64,000 bases of DNA, taken from assembly GCA_964348695.1 (NCBI GenBank), contig CAYGDI010000002.1, forward strand, positions 1 through 64,000, in the 5' to 3' direction. The notes under the pieces are model-generated. The model made no database searches. It was not told where the DNA came from and saw only the letters and a list, made by a program, of their open reading frames with translations. The first letter of the stretch is position 1. Every line of letters begins with the position of its first letter. Source of the DNA: JACPYF01 sp964348695 (lineage in GTDB: Bacteria; Patescibacteriota; Saccharimonadia; Saccharimonadales; Saccharimonadaceae). A program made the position numbers and the translations under genes. Of this stretch, positions 1-7,922 are shown piece after piece.

Positions 1-5
1 AAGAA

Positions 6-1148
6 GTGATGAACGATATGGTAGACACAGTAAAACTACTCATACCCGTACATAATCCGCTGGTCTTTGATGGCAGCAGGTTTACACCAATCACGCTTGA
101 GCAACTCGTAAACAGCAGAGGCTATGGCAAGACGTTTCTCAACCCCTCGCCAACATACGCCAAGATGGGCAAGTATATGCCCCGACTAACTATGTACAAG
201 CGAGTGCGAAAGTTCGGTGTAGTTACGTACGAACTAGCAGTTGAGTTTTCAGCTCCTAAGATGTTGTTTGGCAACAACTTTGATGAGCTAACCGAAAATG
301 ACTTTGATGCTCTGCTAACGGCACTACAAGCAGCCTTGCAGGAATTGCTCGGTCATCGGTTCTTCAAACCACAGCTTGCTCACGCTGATATTGCGGCTTG
401 GCATCCGTCCAAGAACATAGTGTTTCTTGATTACACATCGTGCCAGACAATCCTCAATACAATGGGCAAGCTGGATGTTAGTAAAACGTACGACTTACAG
501 AAAACCGATTTTCGTGATGGACACGTCGTACACATACACGCCAACTCACTTGATATAGCCTTTTACGACAAAATGGCTGACCTGCTAAAAGCAAAGAAAA
601 GCGGCAAACGGGCTTTTGAGAATGACAGCACCGTGCAGCTCAATTTACTTGAGGGTTTATCTGAGTACCGACCAATGGAAGTATTCAGATACGAAGTACG
701 TTTTGTCGGTAGAGCCTCTGTCAAAAGAGCTTACCCCGATTTGGGACAATGGACATTTGAAAACCTATTCAAAAAGAAGTTGTGCCAAGACACACTACTC
801 AAGCATTGGAACAAACTGACGAGCAATGTAGATATGCTCGCACTAGACGTAAAAGAGCCGTACGAGCTTTTACAAAACTACCTTGAGGCAAATGACGACG
901 TAACGCCACAGGCAGCACTTGCGGCTGTCGCTGGACTGCTCATAACCAGTCAGGCAGGCGTAGTTGGTCTGAGAAACACGCTTGAGGCTCGCTATGGCAA
1001 GCAAGCGTGGTATCGCATCAAACCACTGCTCAAACCGCCGCAAGCACATCGTTTTAAAGCCTTTGTCCATATAGACGAGGCATTACAGCGATTTACACCT
1101 ACGCATATGTCAGAATTTCTCTCAAACATTGAAAATACTGGTAAGTAA
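6..1148 (+). CDS. Inovirus/plasmid-type replication initiator (gpII/X-like, Phage_CRI family)
   Basis: About 380 aa, close to the 410 aa of filamentous-phage gene II protein. The N-terminus (M-V-D-T-V-K-L-L-I-P), a central F-R-Y-E-V-R-F block and the order of segments resemble gpII/X rolling-circle initiators. Tyr187 in A-F-Y-D-K sits about where the f1 nicking tyrosine lies, so it is my candidate nucleophile. Family knowledge: such proteins nick the plus-strand origin of ssDNA phages and plasmids. The start may be GTG at 6, ATG at 9 or ATG at 18; a start left of the window cannot be excluded. A serine recombinase follows 27 bp downstream in the same direction, so both probably belong to one integrated replicon extending left out of the window. 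Confidence 0.6.
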   Translation: MMNDMVDTVKLLIPVHNPLVFDGSRFTPITLEQLVNSRGYGKTFLNPSPTYAKMGKYMPRLTMYKRVRKFGVVTYELAVEFSAPKMLFGNNFDELTENDFDALLTALQAALQELLGHRFFKPQLAHADIAAWHPSKNIVFLDYTSCQTILNTMGKLDVSKTYDLQKTDFRDGHVVHIHANSLDIAFYDKMADLLKAKKSGKRAFENDSTVQLNLLEGLSEYRPMEVFRYEVRFVGRASVKRAYPDLGQWTFENLFKKKLCQDTLLKHWNKLTSNVDMLALDVKEPYELLQNYLEANDDVTPQAALAAVAGLLITSQAGVVGLRNTLEARYGKQAWYRIKPLLKPPQAHRFKAFVHIDEALQRFTPTHMSEFLSNIENTGK

Positions 1149-1175
1149 TGTTAAGTTATAAAGGAGTAAAGAATT

Positions 1176-2672
1176 ATGGAAACTAAGCTAATCCTAATCG
1201 CACGAGTATCAGACATAGAGCAACGTAAAGCGTTGCCAGCTCAAAAGCTACGGCTTGAACGCTATGCCGCACAAAAGCAGTTGCCGTCTGAATACCACGA
1301 ATTTGACGAAAGTGCTCACAAGGACGTAAGACAAAAGTTCGGCAAGCTGGTTGAACACATCCAAAAGCAAACGGGCTTATGCTACGTAGTCTTTGATAAG
1401 ATAGACCGACTGACCCGTGATAGTAGCCAAGAAGAAGTGAAAGCATTGCAGCAGTTAGTAAAGCAAGGCAAGATTGAGCTGCACTTCCCGAATGATAGCC
1501 TCTATATTGATAAAAACTCATCTGCGGCTGATTGGTTTCGGCTTGGTATCGGTATGGCACTGGCTAAATACTACTCAGATAGCATCCGAGATAACGTCAA
1601 ACGTCGCTTTGAGCAGATGCTAAGTGAGGGTATATGGGTACACCGAGCACCTATTGGTTACAAGAACATTCTAAAAGGCGGTACGCCTCAAAAACCAATC
1701 AAGGATATTGAAGTTGACGACGCAAAGGCTCACTACATAGTAAAAGCCTATGAAATGCGAGCAAGAGGCGTATCGTACGCCGTGATAGCTAACGAACTTC
1801 GTGAGATGGGCTTTCGTAGCAACATCGCTGGTAGTAAAGCACCGAGTAAGCAGTTTCTTGAGCGAATACTGAGCAATGAGTTTTACTGCGGCTTTATGGT
1901 TCACGCTGGCAGACGCTATCCGCACAAGTACCCGCCGCTTATCAGTCGTGGCTTGTACAATCAGGTGCAACGTGTCCGTGATGAACGTAAACACGAAATG
2001 ACAAAGTACGACAGCAAAGACTTTACCCTCAAGAAGATAGTAAAGTGCGGTAAATGCGGACGTGCTGTATCGCCTTTCAAGGCTCGCAATACTGTGTATT
2101 TGCGATGTGCCAACTCTAAGTGCGATAATCCTAATACAGCCGTGAGCCTTGTAATTGATAAGGTAACGGATGATATAGGGTTTATAGACGTGCCTGAGAA
2201 ATGGTTAGATAAAGTCATTACCGAGCTGCGTAGCCGTCATAATGACCAGCAGCTATACTTCACGCAAAACATTGAGCAGACCCGTGCTGAGTACGACAAG
2301 CTCAAAGAAAAGATGCGTAAGGTTTACTACGACTTGCTTGAGGGTCGTATTACACAGACATTCCACGATGAAATTGCAACTGAGCTAGAAAAGAAACAGC
2401 AGGAATTGAATGACCGCCTAAAGTTGCTAACAAATGACAACAAGCAGTTCCAAGTAACTGCCTCTTACCTGTTAGACTTGGCTCAACGGGCTGACCAGCT
2501 GTTCAAAGAGAGCGATGAGGGGCTAAGACAGAAGTTGCTAGAATACGTACTTTCAAACATTGAACTAAAGGACAAGAAGCTGTCTTATATACTAAACGAC
2601 CCCTTTAGAACCATTGTTGAGGCAAAGAAAAAGAGCCTTTCGGCTCATAATTCAGATATTTGGTGCGGGTGA
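1176..2672 (+). CDS. Large serine recombinase (site-specific integrase)
   Basis: 498 aa. The N-terminal resolvase domain has A-R-V-S with Ser12 as the expected nucleophile and the D-R-L-T-R motif near residue 70. A recombinase domain follows, then a zinc ribbon around residues 289-316 (C-G-K-C ... C-A-N-S-K-C) and a C-terminal coiled coil. This is the order of large serine integrases, which join attP and attB by a double-strand cut. A clear Shine-Dalgarno AAGGAG precedes ATG 1176. The last four codons (TGG TGC GGG TGA) lie inside the 3' end of the minus-strand tRNA-Gly, so the reading frame closes in the target gene. This is strong evidence that the element is integrated at that tRNA. Confidence 0.93.
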   Translation: METKLILIARVSDIEQRKALPAQKLRLERYAAQKQLPSEYHEFDESAHKDVRQKFGKLVEHIQKQTGLCYVVFDKIDRLTRDSSQEEVKALQQLVKQGKIELHFPNDSLYIDKNSSAADWFRLGIGMALAKYYSDSIRDNVKRRFEQMLSEGIWVHRAPIGYKNILKGGTPQKPIKDIEVDDAKAHYIVKAYEMRARGVSYAVIANELREMGFRSNIAGSKAPSKQFLERILSNEFYCGFMVHAGRRYPHKYPPLISRGLYNQVQRVRDERKHEMTKYDSKDFTLKKIVKCGKCGRAVSPFKARNTVYLRCANSKCDNPNTAVSLVIDKVTDDIGFIDVPEKWLDKVITELRSRHNDQQLYFTQNIEQTRAEYDKLKEKMRKVYYDLLEGRITQTFHDEIATELEKKQQELNDRLKLLTNDNKQFQVTASYLLDLAQRADQLFKESDEGLRQKLLEYVLSNIELKDKKLSYILNDPFRTIVEAKKKSLSAHNSDIWCG

Positions 2673-2737
2673 AGAGACTCTAACTCTCGACCTCTTCCTT
2701 GGCAAGGAAGCGCTCTAAACAACTGAGCTACACCCGC
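2661..2737 (-). tRNA. tRNA-Gly (GCC) with encoded CCA
   Basis: A complete cloverleaf reads on the minus strand: acceptor GCGGGTG/CACCCGC, anticodon arm CTTCC-TTGCCAA-GGAAG and discriminator A followed by CCA. The D loop has G18-T19 instead of G18-G19, and the T loop has A56 instead of C56, so the 19-56 tertiary pair is U-A rather than G-C. An extended -10 (TGTTACAAT) lies just upstream. Its 3' end overlaps the serine recombinase stop codon, so it is probably the attachment site of the element to the left. Confidence 0.93.
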
Positions 2738-2786
2738 ATATATGGTAAATTGTAACACGCAAGTATCTCTTTATATAAAGTGGCTC

Positions 2787-2921
2787 GCTTCCTTGGCCTG
2801 GCAAGGATAGGTCACGTCCCGCGACCCCGCAACTTCTCGATTGAAAACCAGTTTTCATCGGAAGGTTGCCTTGCAAACTGCCACTGGCAGTTCTCACTCT
2901 AAACAACTGAGCTACACCCGC
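2787..2921 (-). pseudogene. Broken tRNA-Gly copy with structured insertion
   Basis: The 25 nt at 2897-2921 are identical to the first 25 nt of the intact tRNA-Gly. At 2787-2806 an anticodon-arm-like block matches the tRNA-Gly arm but is split by 5 extra bases. No matching T arm or 3' acceptor strand follows. The intervening ~90 nt form three tight hairpins: 2876-2892 (7 bp), 2830-2868 (about 17 bp with small bulges) and 2810-2826 (7 bp). A good promoter (TTGTGC, 17 bp, TATAAT) reads into it, suggesting this was the original tRNA locus. I read it as a relic of an earlier insertion, but a functional structured RNA is possible. Confidence 0.6.
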
Positions 2922-2995
2922 GTACGCTGATTGATTATACCTAAAGGTTATTGATAGCACAACTGACCAGTTATTTGCTACAATGGTGAGGATAT

Positions 2996-3069
2996 GGCGC
3001 CTTGGCCGAGAAGTTAGGCAACGGTCTGCAAAACCGTGTAGGCGGGAGCGTTACCCGCAGGTGCCTCCA
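2996..3069 (+). tRNA. tRNA-Cys (GCA) with encoded CCA
   Basis: Acceptor GGCGCCT pairs with AGGTGCC, the discriminator is U73 (a Cys identity base) and CCA is encoded. The anticodon loop reads CTGCAAA, giving GCA. An extended -10 (TGCTACAAT) lies about 14 nt upstream. Confidence 0.95.
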
Positions 3070-3074
3070 TATTG

Positions 3075-3106
3075 AAATAGTCTGATTGAAATTAGACTAT
3101 TTTTGT
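3075..3106 (+). terminator. Rho-independent terminator after tRNA-Cys
   Basis: AAATAGTCT pairs with AGACTATTT (9 bp) and is followed by TTGTTTT. The stop codon of the convergent hydrolase gene (3097-3099) lies within the hairpin. Confidence 0.8.
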
Positions 3107-3687
3107 TTTAAAACGTCTAGTAGTTCAGGAAAAGTAGGCTGGAAAAAATGGCCGCGATCTTCGAATATATGCGTAGTCGCCTGGGGCAGTTCTACTAAAA
3201 ATTTCTCAAACTCTGTGAACGGACAGATAGGATCGTCTTTACTATGGAACAGATGTATGTCGTCACTACTCGCAGGCAAATTCTTTGACGATGTCACGCA
3301 GAATGAGCCGACGCCTTCTACAGAATCGTCACTGTGAGATGGTGAAACTAGTATAATGCGTCGGACTTTTTTCTTAAGAGGTGATTCGTTGAGATATTTT
3401 GCTAAAAACATTGCTCCTAGTGAGTAGCCAACCAGCGAAACATCGCCCTCAAGGAACGGAATGAGTTTCTCAAAGTATATTTTCCACTCCTCGTATTGTG
3501 CGTTTTGTTTGTTAGGAAAATCAGGCAACAAAACATCTCTATCGGTTAATACATCCGCCAGCCAGTCTTTCCATTTTTGTTGTTTGAACAGTTCTTCATA
3601 GGAAAGTCCTTCGCTCAAAAGCGCAGAGCGATACTGATCTGTTGATAGATAGCTGTTTCCCCCATGGATAATCAAAACTTGTTTCAT
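3097..3687 (-). CDS. Small alpha/beta serine hydrolase (RBBP9/YdeN-like)
   Basis: 196 aa. After the N-terminal strand ending H-G-G-N it shows the nucleophile elbow G-Y-S-L-G, an Asp in H-S-K-D-D-P-I-C-P-F and the catalytic His in D-R-G-H-F-F. This is the complete Ser-Asp-His triad of short RBBP9/YdeN hydrolases. The substrate is unknown and the protein appears cytoplasmic, with no signal peptide. A TGTTACAAT -10 box ends 9 nt before ATG 3687, so the mRNA is probably leaderless. The promoter is back to back with that of tRNA-Leu. Confidence 0.8.
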   Translation of the reverse strand: MKQVLIIHGGNSYLSTDQYRSALLSEGLSYEELFKQQKWKDWLADVLTDRDVLLPDFPNKQNAQYEEWKIYFEKLIPFLEGDVSLVGYSLGAMFLAKYLNESPLKKKVRRIILVSPSHSDDSVEGVGSFCVTSSKNLPASSDDIHLFHSKDDPICPFTEFEKFLVELPQATTHIFEDRGHFFQPTFPELLDVLKQK

Positions 3688-3725
3688 ATAATTAATATTG
3701 TAACAGATGGTATACTTGATTTTAC

Positions 3726-3811
3726 GGGCGAGTGGCGGAATTGGTATACGCGTTCGACTTAAAATCGAATGTCCAAAAGACGTGCGGGTTCAAGTCCCGC
3801 CTCGCCCACCA
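3726..3811 (+). tRNA. tRNA-Leu (UAA) with encoded CCA
   Basis: Class II tRNA with a long variable arm. Acceptor GGGCGAG pairs with CTCGCCC, the anticodon loop is CTTAAAA (UAA), the T arm is CGGGTTCAAGTCCCG and ACCA is encoded. A TATACT -10 lies just upstream. No terminator separates it from the hisA-like gene 20 bp downstream. Confidence 0.96.
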
Positions 3812-3831
3812 ATTTAGGATTGAACGTTTTA

Positions 3832-4530
3832 ATGAAAATATACCCATCTATTGATATCCTCGAAGGGAAAGCTGTCCGTCTGGAGCAAGGCGATTTTGAA
3901 AGATGCACAGATTATGGCAATGCGGTCGCACATGCAAAGCGTATGGAGTCTCAAGGTATTCGCGAAGTCCATATTGTTGATCTAGAGTATGTCAAAAGCA
4001 ATGGCAAGTACTCGAGCATAGATATTATCGAAGAAATAGCAAAAACAACTTCTTTAAAAATACAAATCGGAGGAGGTATCAGAAACCTCAAAAAGGCTCA
4101 ACAAATGCTTGGATTTTGCTCTGAAGTCGTTCTCGGTAGTGTATTTTTTACAGATGAAGAAGCCACAAAGGAAATACTAAGCACAATTGACCATACCCAA
4201 GTAGTTGTATCAATCGATTTTTCAAATGGCAAACCAGCAATTCATGGATGGTTGCAACATGTCAATAAAAGCGACCAACAGATAGAAGCCTCTCTGAAAA
4301 AGATAGGAGTGACAACTATAATTGTTTCTGATATAGATCGAGACGGACTACTGCAAGGACCAGATATCGGTCTGTTCTCAAAGTGGGTTGATAAAGGGTT
4401 CCGTGTGATAGCATCTGGAGGCATAGCCAACCAAGATGACATCCAGAACCTTGCATCGCTGGGAGTTGATGGAGTGATTATCGGAAGGTCGTATTACGAG
4501 AATAAGATAGATTTGTCCCAGATTGGATAG
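3832..4530 (+). CDS. hisA: HisA-type phosphoribosyl isomerase (ProFAR isomerase family)
   Basis: 232 aa (beta/alpha)8 barrel, the usual HisA length. Asp8 in P-S-I-D-I-L and Asp129 in V-S-I-D-F-S-N-G match the two catalytic aspartates. The phosphate-binding I-G-G-G-I-R and S-G-G-I loops and the D-I-x-R-D-G motif are present. HisA opens the ribose of ProFAR in histidine synthesis. No other his gene is in this window. I chose ATG 3832 because an upstream in-frame start would lie inside the tRNA-Leu. There is no Shine-Dalgarno and no promoter of its own, so it probably depends on the tRNA-Leu transcript. The true substrate may differ. Confidence 0.85.
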   Translation: MKIYPSIDILEGKAVRLEQGDFERCTDYGNAVAHAKRMESQGIREVHIVDLEYVKSNGKYSSIDIIEEIAKTTSLKIQIGGGIRNLKKAQQMLGFCSEVVLGSVFFTDEEATKEILSTIDHTQVVVSIDFSNGKPAIHGWLQHVNKSDQQIEASLKKIGVTTIIVSDIDRDGLLQGPDIGLFSKWVDKGFRVIASGGIANQDDIQNLASLGVDGVIIGRSYYENKIDLSQIG

Positions 4531-4547
4531 GCGTCTATCTGTGGTAT

Positions 4548-5291
4548 CTACTTGATAATTCGACTAATAGTGTCTGTCAGGTCAGCTGGCAGGACAAACA
4601 GTGTCTTTTGACTCGGCTCTGCAGAGATCTTTTCAAGCGTCTGTAGAGTACGTATATTGATACCTCCAGGGATCTTGGTTAGCATACCTGCTGCCTCTGC
4701 AACTGCTGCTGCCGCGGCTTTTTCGCCTTCTGCTGTGATAATAACCGCACGACGTTCACGCTCAGCTTCGGCTTGTTTTGCCATCGCACGTTTCATGTCT
4801 TGTGGAAGTTCTATATTCTGTACTTTGACATTTTCTACATCGATGCCCCATTGATCGGTCTGTGCATCAACTATTTCTTTTATCTGTAGTGATATCTGAT
4901 CACGTTTACTGAGAAGTTCGTCCATATCAGCGTTACCTGCAACATCACGGAGGGCTGCTTGGGCAAACTGACTAGTAGCATAGACAAAGTTTGTTGTCTC
5001 TAGTACTGCTTTTGGTGCATCAATCACACGAAAGTACACAACTGCATCGACATTGACAGTCACGTTGTCTTTTGTGATAACTTCTTGTTTTGGTACATCA
5101 ATAGGCGTAGAACGTATGTCTACGCGTATAATTTTCTGAAACACAGGCACCACAACTCGCAAGCCGGGTTGTCTCAAACCACTAAATTTGCCCAGTGTCA
5201 GCACTACTCCTCTTTCGTACTGATTGATGACTTTGATACCACTCAAGACAAAAATCGCTACTACTATGATAATAAATACTATAAAATCCAT
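4548..5291 (-). CDS. SPFH/slipin (stomatin-like) membrane protein
   Basis: 247 aa. An N-terminal membrane segment (about residues 2-22) precedes the band-7 core I-N-Q-Y-E-R-G-V-V, G-K-F and P-G-L, followed by an A/E-rich coiled coil (about 165-205). Length and order match bacterial slipins, which oligomerise and organise membrane microdomains or regulate membrane proteases. No NfeD-type partner is adjacent. A strong GGAGGA lies just before ATG 5291, unlike many leaderless neighbours. It converges with hisA. Confidence 0.9.
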   Translation of the reverse strand: MDFIVFIIIVVAIFVLSGIKVINQYERGVVLTLGKFSGLRQPGLRVVVPVFQKIIRVDIRSTPIDVPKQEVITKDNVTVNVDAVVYFRVIDAPKAVLETTNFVYATSQFAQAALRDVAGNADMDELLSKRDQISLQIKEIVDAQTDQWGIDVENVKVQNIELPQDMKRAMAKQAEAERERRAVIITAEGEKAAAAAVAEAAGMLTKIPGGINIRTLQTLEKISAEPSQKTLFVLPADLTDTISRIIK

Positions 5292-5341
5292 GGTTCCTCC
5301 GTGTTATGTTGTTTATACTATAACGAAGGATTTTCAAATGT

Positions 5342-6004
5342 TCAAGCGTTGTTCGGGGCGTGTCTGGTGGGCGCTGATTTTGCCAGAGCCATAGGCAGCA
5401 GCCAACCATAGTGCAGAGCATGTGTAGCGATGAGCAGCTCCTGTTTTGTCCCTCTATTTGGGATAACATGATCTGCTCGCTGTAGTCTATCTAGGCGGGC
5501 GAGTTGTTTGGCCATAATTTCTTCGACTCTGCAGTCTTCTCCATCTCTCATAACAGCTCGTTCGGCTTGCAAGGCTTCGTCAGTATCAACAACCACAGTC
5601 GTATCGACACGTTCGTCAGCACCGGTTTCGAAAAGCAGCGCAGATTCGAGCACAGTATAGTAACCTTCTGGCTGCTGCAATCGCATTGAAATCTCGGTCT
5701 TGATCGAAGGCCTTGTGATTGCTTCTAGTAGTCGACGCTCCTTTTCATTGCCATTTTTAAACACATGAGCTCGTAGCGCGCTGCGTACGATCTTTTGCTC
5801 TTCATCTACAAACTGTGGCCACTGTTGGGCAACTTCGCGATATGCCCTGCCGTCCGGGGCTAATACTTGATGGGTAATACTATCAACATTAATACGCTGA
5901 ACCTTGAGTTTCGCTAATGCCTCTCCAACAGTACTTTTACCTGAAGCAATTCCACCAGTCAGCCCAACTACAAGCCTGTTATGATTTTGCACTAGATTTG
6001 CCAT
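5342..6004 (-). CDS. coaE: Dephospho-CoA kinase
   Basis: 220 aa. The P-loop G-L-T-G-G-I-A-S-G-K-S-T begins near residue 14, followed by V-D-S and the later L-D-R-L-Q-R-A-D-H-V-I-P-N block typical of CoaE. The enzyme phosphorylates the 3' hydroxyl of dephospho-CoA, the last step of CoA synthesis. I chose ATG 6004: TATAAT ends 9 nt upstream and there is no Shine-Dalgarno, so the message looks leaderless. Longer in-frame starts would run through the promoter. The C-terminus is slightly longer than usual. Confidence 0.9.
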   Translation of the reverse strand: MANLVQNHNRLVVGLTGGIASGKSTVGEALAKLKVQRINVDSITHQVLAPDGRAYREVAQQWPQFVDEEQKIVRSALRAHVFKNGNEKERRLLEAITRPSIKTEISMRLQQPEGYYTVLESALLFETGADERVDTTVVVDTDEALQAERAVMRDGEDCRVEEIMAKQLARLDRLQRADHVIPNRGTKQELLIATHALHYGWLLPMALAKSAPTRHAPNNA

Positions 6005-6050
6005 TTGGGTGTAATTATACCATAATTTCTCAATACTAATGATATAGAGG

Positions 6051-6644
6051 CTATCTATTGCGAATGAGCTGGATCTGACACTGTAGTAGCTGAGTATCCG
6101 GATCATACCAACCAGTCAAAAGATTATTCGGACAGGTATCCTCGCTCGATTTTAGAACTGTAATCATATGTATGTTGCCTCCTTCAGCTTCTGGTCTAAA
6201 AGACGCAAAAGGTCCTACTAGACCTCCCACAGGGATTTTCGGACCTGTAGGCAAGTTCGGTACTACTGTTTTGAGTTCTGTCATCAGGTCTGCGTTGTCA
6301 GATTCGTTGTAGGTCAGTTCTCCAGCTGGCTGTTCGTATTCTCGACATTTGCCATTTGGAAATCCTGTTCCGAGACAATAGCCATATGACCCGTCACGGC
6401 TATCGACGTTGGTCGGAGAGCTTGTAGGCCCTGGGTCTGGGTAGCCGCCTTTTCTAGCTGCATAAGTATCAAATACGTTTTTCCAAGCTTTGAGATCGGT
6501 GATTTTCTGTGCATTTCTGGCGTCGTCTTGGACACCACTGTAGTTGACAAACACCAATGCCGACAACACACCAATAATAAAAATCACAATTAGTACTTCG
6601 ATAACGGTGAACCCTTTTGTTTTATAGATGCCCACTTTTTGCAT
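6051..6644 (-). CDS. Type IV pilin / pseudopilin-like protein
   Basis: 197 aa. The prepilin motif K-G-F-T-V-I-E-V-L-I-V-I (cleavage before Phe, Glu at +5) leads a 20-residue hydrophobic helix. A globular domain with four cysteines follows, resembling GspG-like pseudopilins. It is probably processed by a prepilin peptidase and assembled into a type IV pilus. The PilB ATPase is at 45009-46646. I chose ATG 6644 because TATAAT lies 6 nt upstream; longer starts overlap the ndh gene. Confidence 0.87.
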   Translation of the reverse strand: MQKVGIYKTKGFTVIEVLIVIFIIGVLSALVFVNYSGVQDDARNAQKITDLKAWKNVFDTYAARKGGYPDPGPTSSPTNVDSRDGSYGYCLGTGFPNGKCREYEQPAGELTYNESDNADLMTELKTVVPNLPTGPKIPVGGLVGPFASFRPEAEGGNIHMITVLKSSEDTCPNNLLTGWYDPDTQLLQCQIQLIRNR

Positions 6645-6658
6645 AGCTTTATTATACT

Positions 6659-7861
6659 CTAGTTCGACCCAGAGCAAACCTCGCAACCTTCTTCGCCGCC
6701 GAATTCCATCATCCATTGTTCAGAAGCCTTCCACCACGGTTCGATATCGTGGTAGCCTATCCAGTCTGCCGCGCCTCTGATGACCCAACCGATCCAGCCA
6801 GTAATATGTAGTTTGCGATACTCAAACGCCGCCCAGCCTTTGCCGATAGGGACGACTGTTGCGGGTAACTTTGGTCGATAGACATTGCCGTCGTTACCGT
6901 GGAATCTTGCTTCTATATCGTGTGCGACATAATGACCGTCATAGACTGCCGTTTGTGCTAGACCAGAATACGGTGTACTGGCATTGTCACCAATAACATA
7001 GATGGCGTCTTCTGCTAACAAATGTTCATCGACGGCAACTTTGCCTTTTTCGGTGAGGTTAAAATTGTTTTTTTTGAAAAACGGGTTGTTTGCAGTTCCT
7101 GCTGTCCATACAACGGTATGAGAGGGTATATCTTTGTTGCTGACTAATAAACTATCATCGTCCATACCCTGGATCTGTTTGTTGACTAGTACTTGCACCC
7201 CCAGCCTTTTCAGACGTTTAGCAGCAGCTTTTGAGATGTTTTCTGCCGACCTAGGCAACACTCGAGGGGCTGCTTCGATTAGTTTGACGTTGATGCGCCT
7301 ATTTTTGGCGTTGTGAGATTTCATGATCTGTCGTATATAGCTAGGTAGCACGCCTGCAAGTTCCACGCCGCTCGGGCCAGCCCCAACGATAATATAATTT
7401 ATATCAGGTTTGCCTTCGTCTTCTAACAATTTGTGTAGATGCGTCTTAAACCTCATAACTTCTTCTGGGGATTTGATGCCATACGAATATTCCTGTAGAC
7501 CATCGATGTTGAAAAAATTTGTCACCACCCCCATAGCAAGAACTAAAGTATCATACGCAATAATCTTTTCATCTTCGAGCTCGATAGACCGTGTTGTCCG
7601 ATCAAGCTTGGTGGCCGTTCCTAGAACAAATTTTATCCTACCACCGTCTAGAATATCGCTGAGTGGAATAGATGACTGCCGAAAAAGACCTCCTGTAGCC
7701 GTGTGGTACAAGGTTGGGTTGTAACGAAAATCCGGCTTGTCAGATACTAATGTCACTTCAAACTCCTCGTTGCGACTCAACTCTAGTGCAGCTTTTATGC
7801 CTCCGAATCCTCCACCAACAACGACTATTTGACGTTTTTCTATGTTCGTTTTTTTACTCAT
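6659..7861 (-). CDS. ndh: Type II NADH dehydrogenase (NDH-2)
   Basis: About 400 aa. The N-terminal FAD-binding V-V-V-G-G-G-F-G-G-I is followed by a second nucleotide-binding G-A-G-P-S-G-V-E-L-A near residue 165, then V-W-T-A-G and Y-V-I-G-D-N-A, as in NDH-2. The C-terminal amphipathic part should bind the membrane. It would pass electrons from NADH to quinone without pumping protons. ATG 7861 is chosen because TATACT ends 9 nt upstream. The divergent promoter with the FAD oxidase suggests joint control of two dehydrogenases. Confidence 0.88.
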   Translation of the reverse strand: MSKKTNIEKRQIVVVGGGFGGIKAALELSRNEEFEVTLVSDKPDFRYNPTLYHTATGGLFRQSSIPLSDILDGGRIKFVLGTATKLDRTTRSIELEDEKIIAYDTLVLAMGVVTNFFNIDGLQEYSYGIKSPEEVMRFKTHLHKLLEDEGKPDINYIIVGAGPSGVELAGVLPSYIRQIMKSHNAKNRRINVKLIEAAPRVLPRSAENISKAAAKRLKRLGVQVLVNKQIQGMDDDSLLVSNKDIPSHTVVWTAGTANNPFFKKNNFNLTEKGKVAVDEHLLAEDAIYVIGDNASTPYSGLAQTAVYDGHYVAHDIEARFHGNDGNVYRPKLPATVVPIGKGWAAFEYRKLHITGWIGWVIRGAADWIGYHDIEPWWKASEQWMMEFGGEEGCEVCSGSN

Positions 7862-7922
7862 CTGTCGACAAGTATATATCTCTTGCAGATTGGCTGCAAT
7901 ACGTTTATGCTTGTTAGTAATG
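7859..7922. promoter_or_regulatory. Divergent overlapping promoters for ndh and the FAD oxidase
   Basis: Rightward: TTGCAG 7883-7888, 17 bp, TATGCT 7906-7911, start codon 7920. Leftward (read on minus): TTGCAG 7899-7894, 17 bp, TATACT 7876-7871, start codon 7861. Each -35 lies in the spacer of the opposite promoter, so the two polymerases should exclude each other. Both transcripts would start at or next to the start codon. Confidence 0.75.

Noticed and set aside
2787..2921. A second functional tRNA or intron-containing tRNA
   Set aside because: No T arm or 3' acceptor strand pairs with the 5' end, and the insert is too short for a group I intron.
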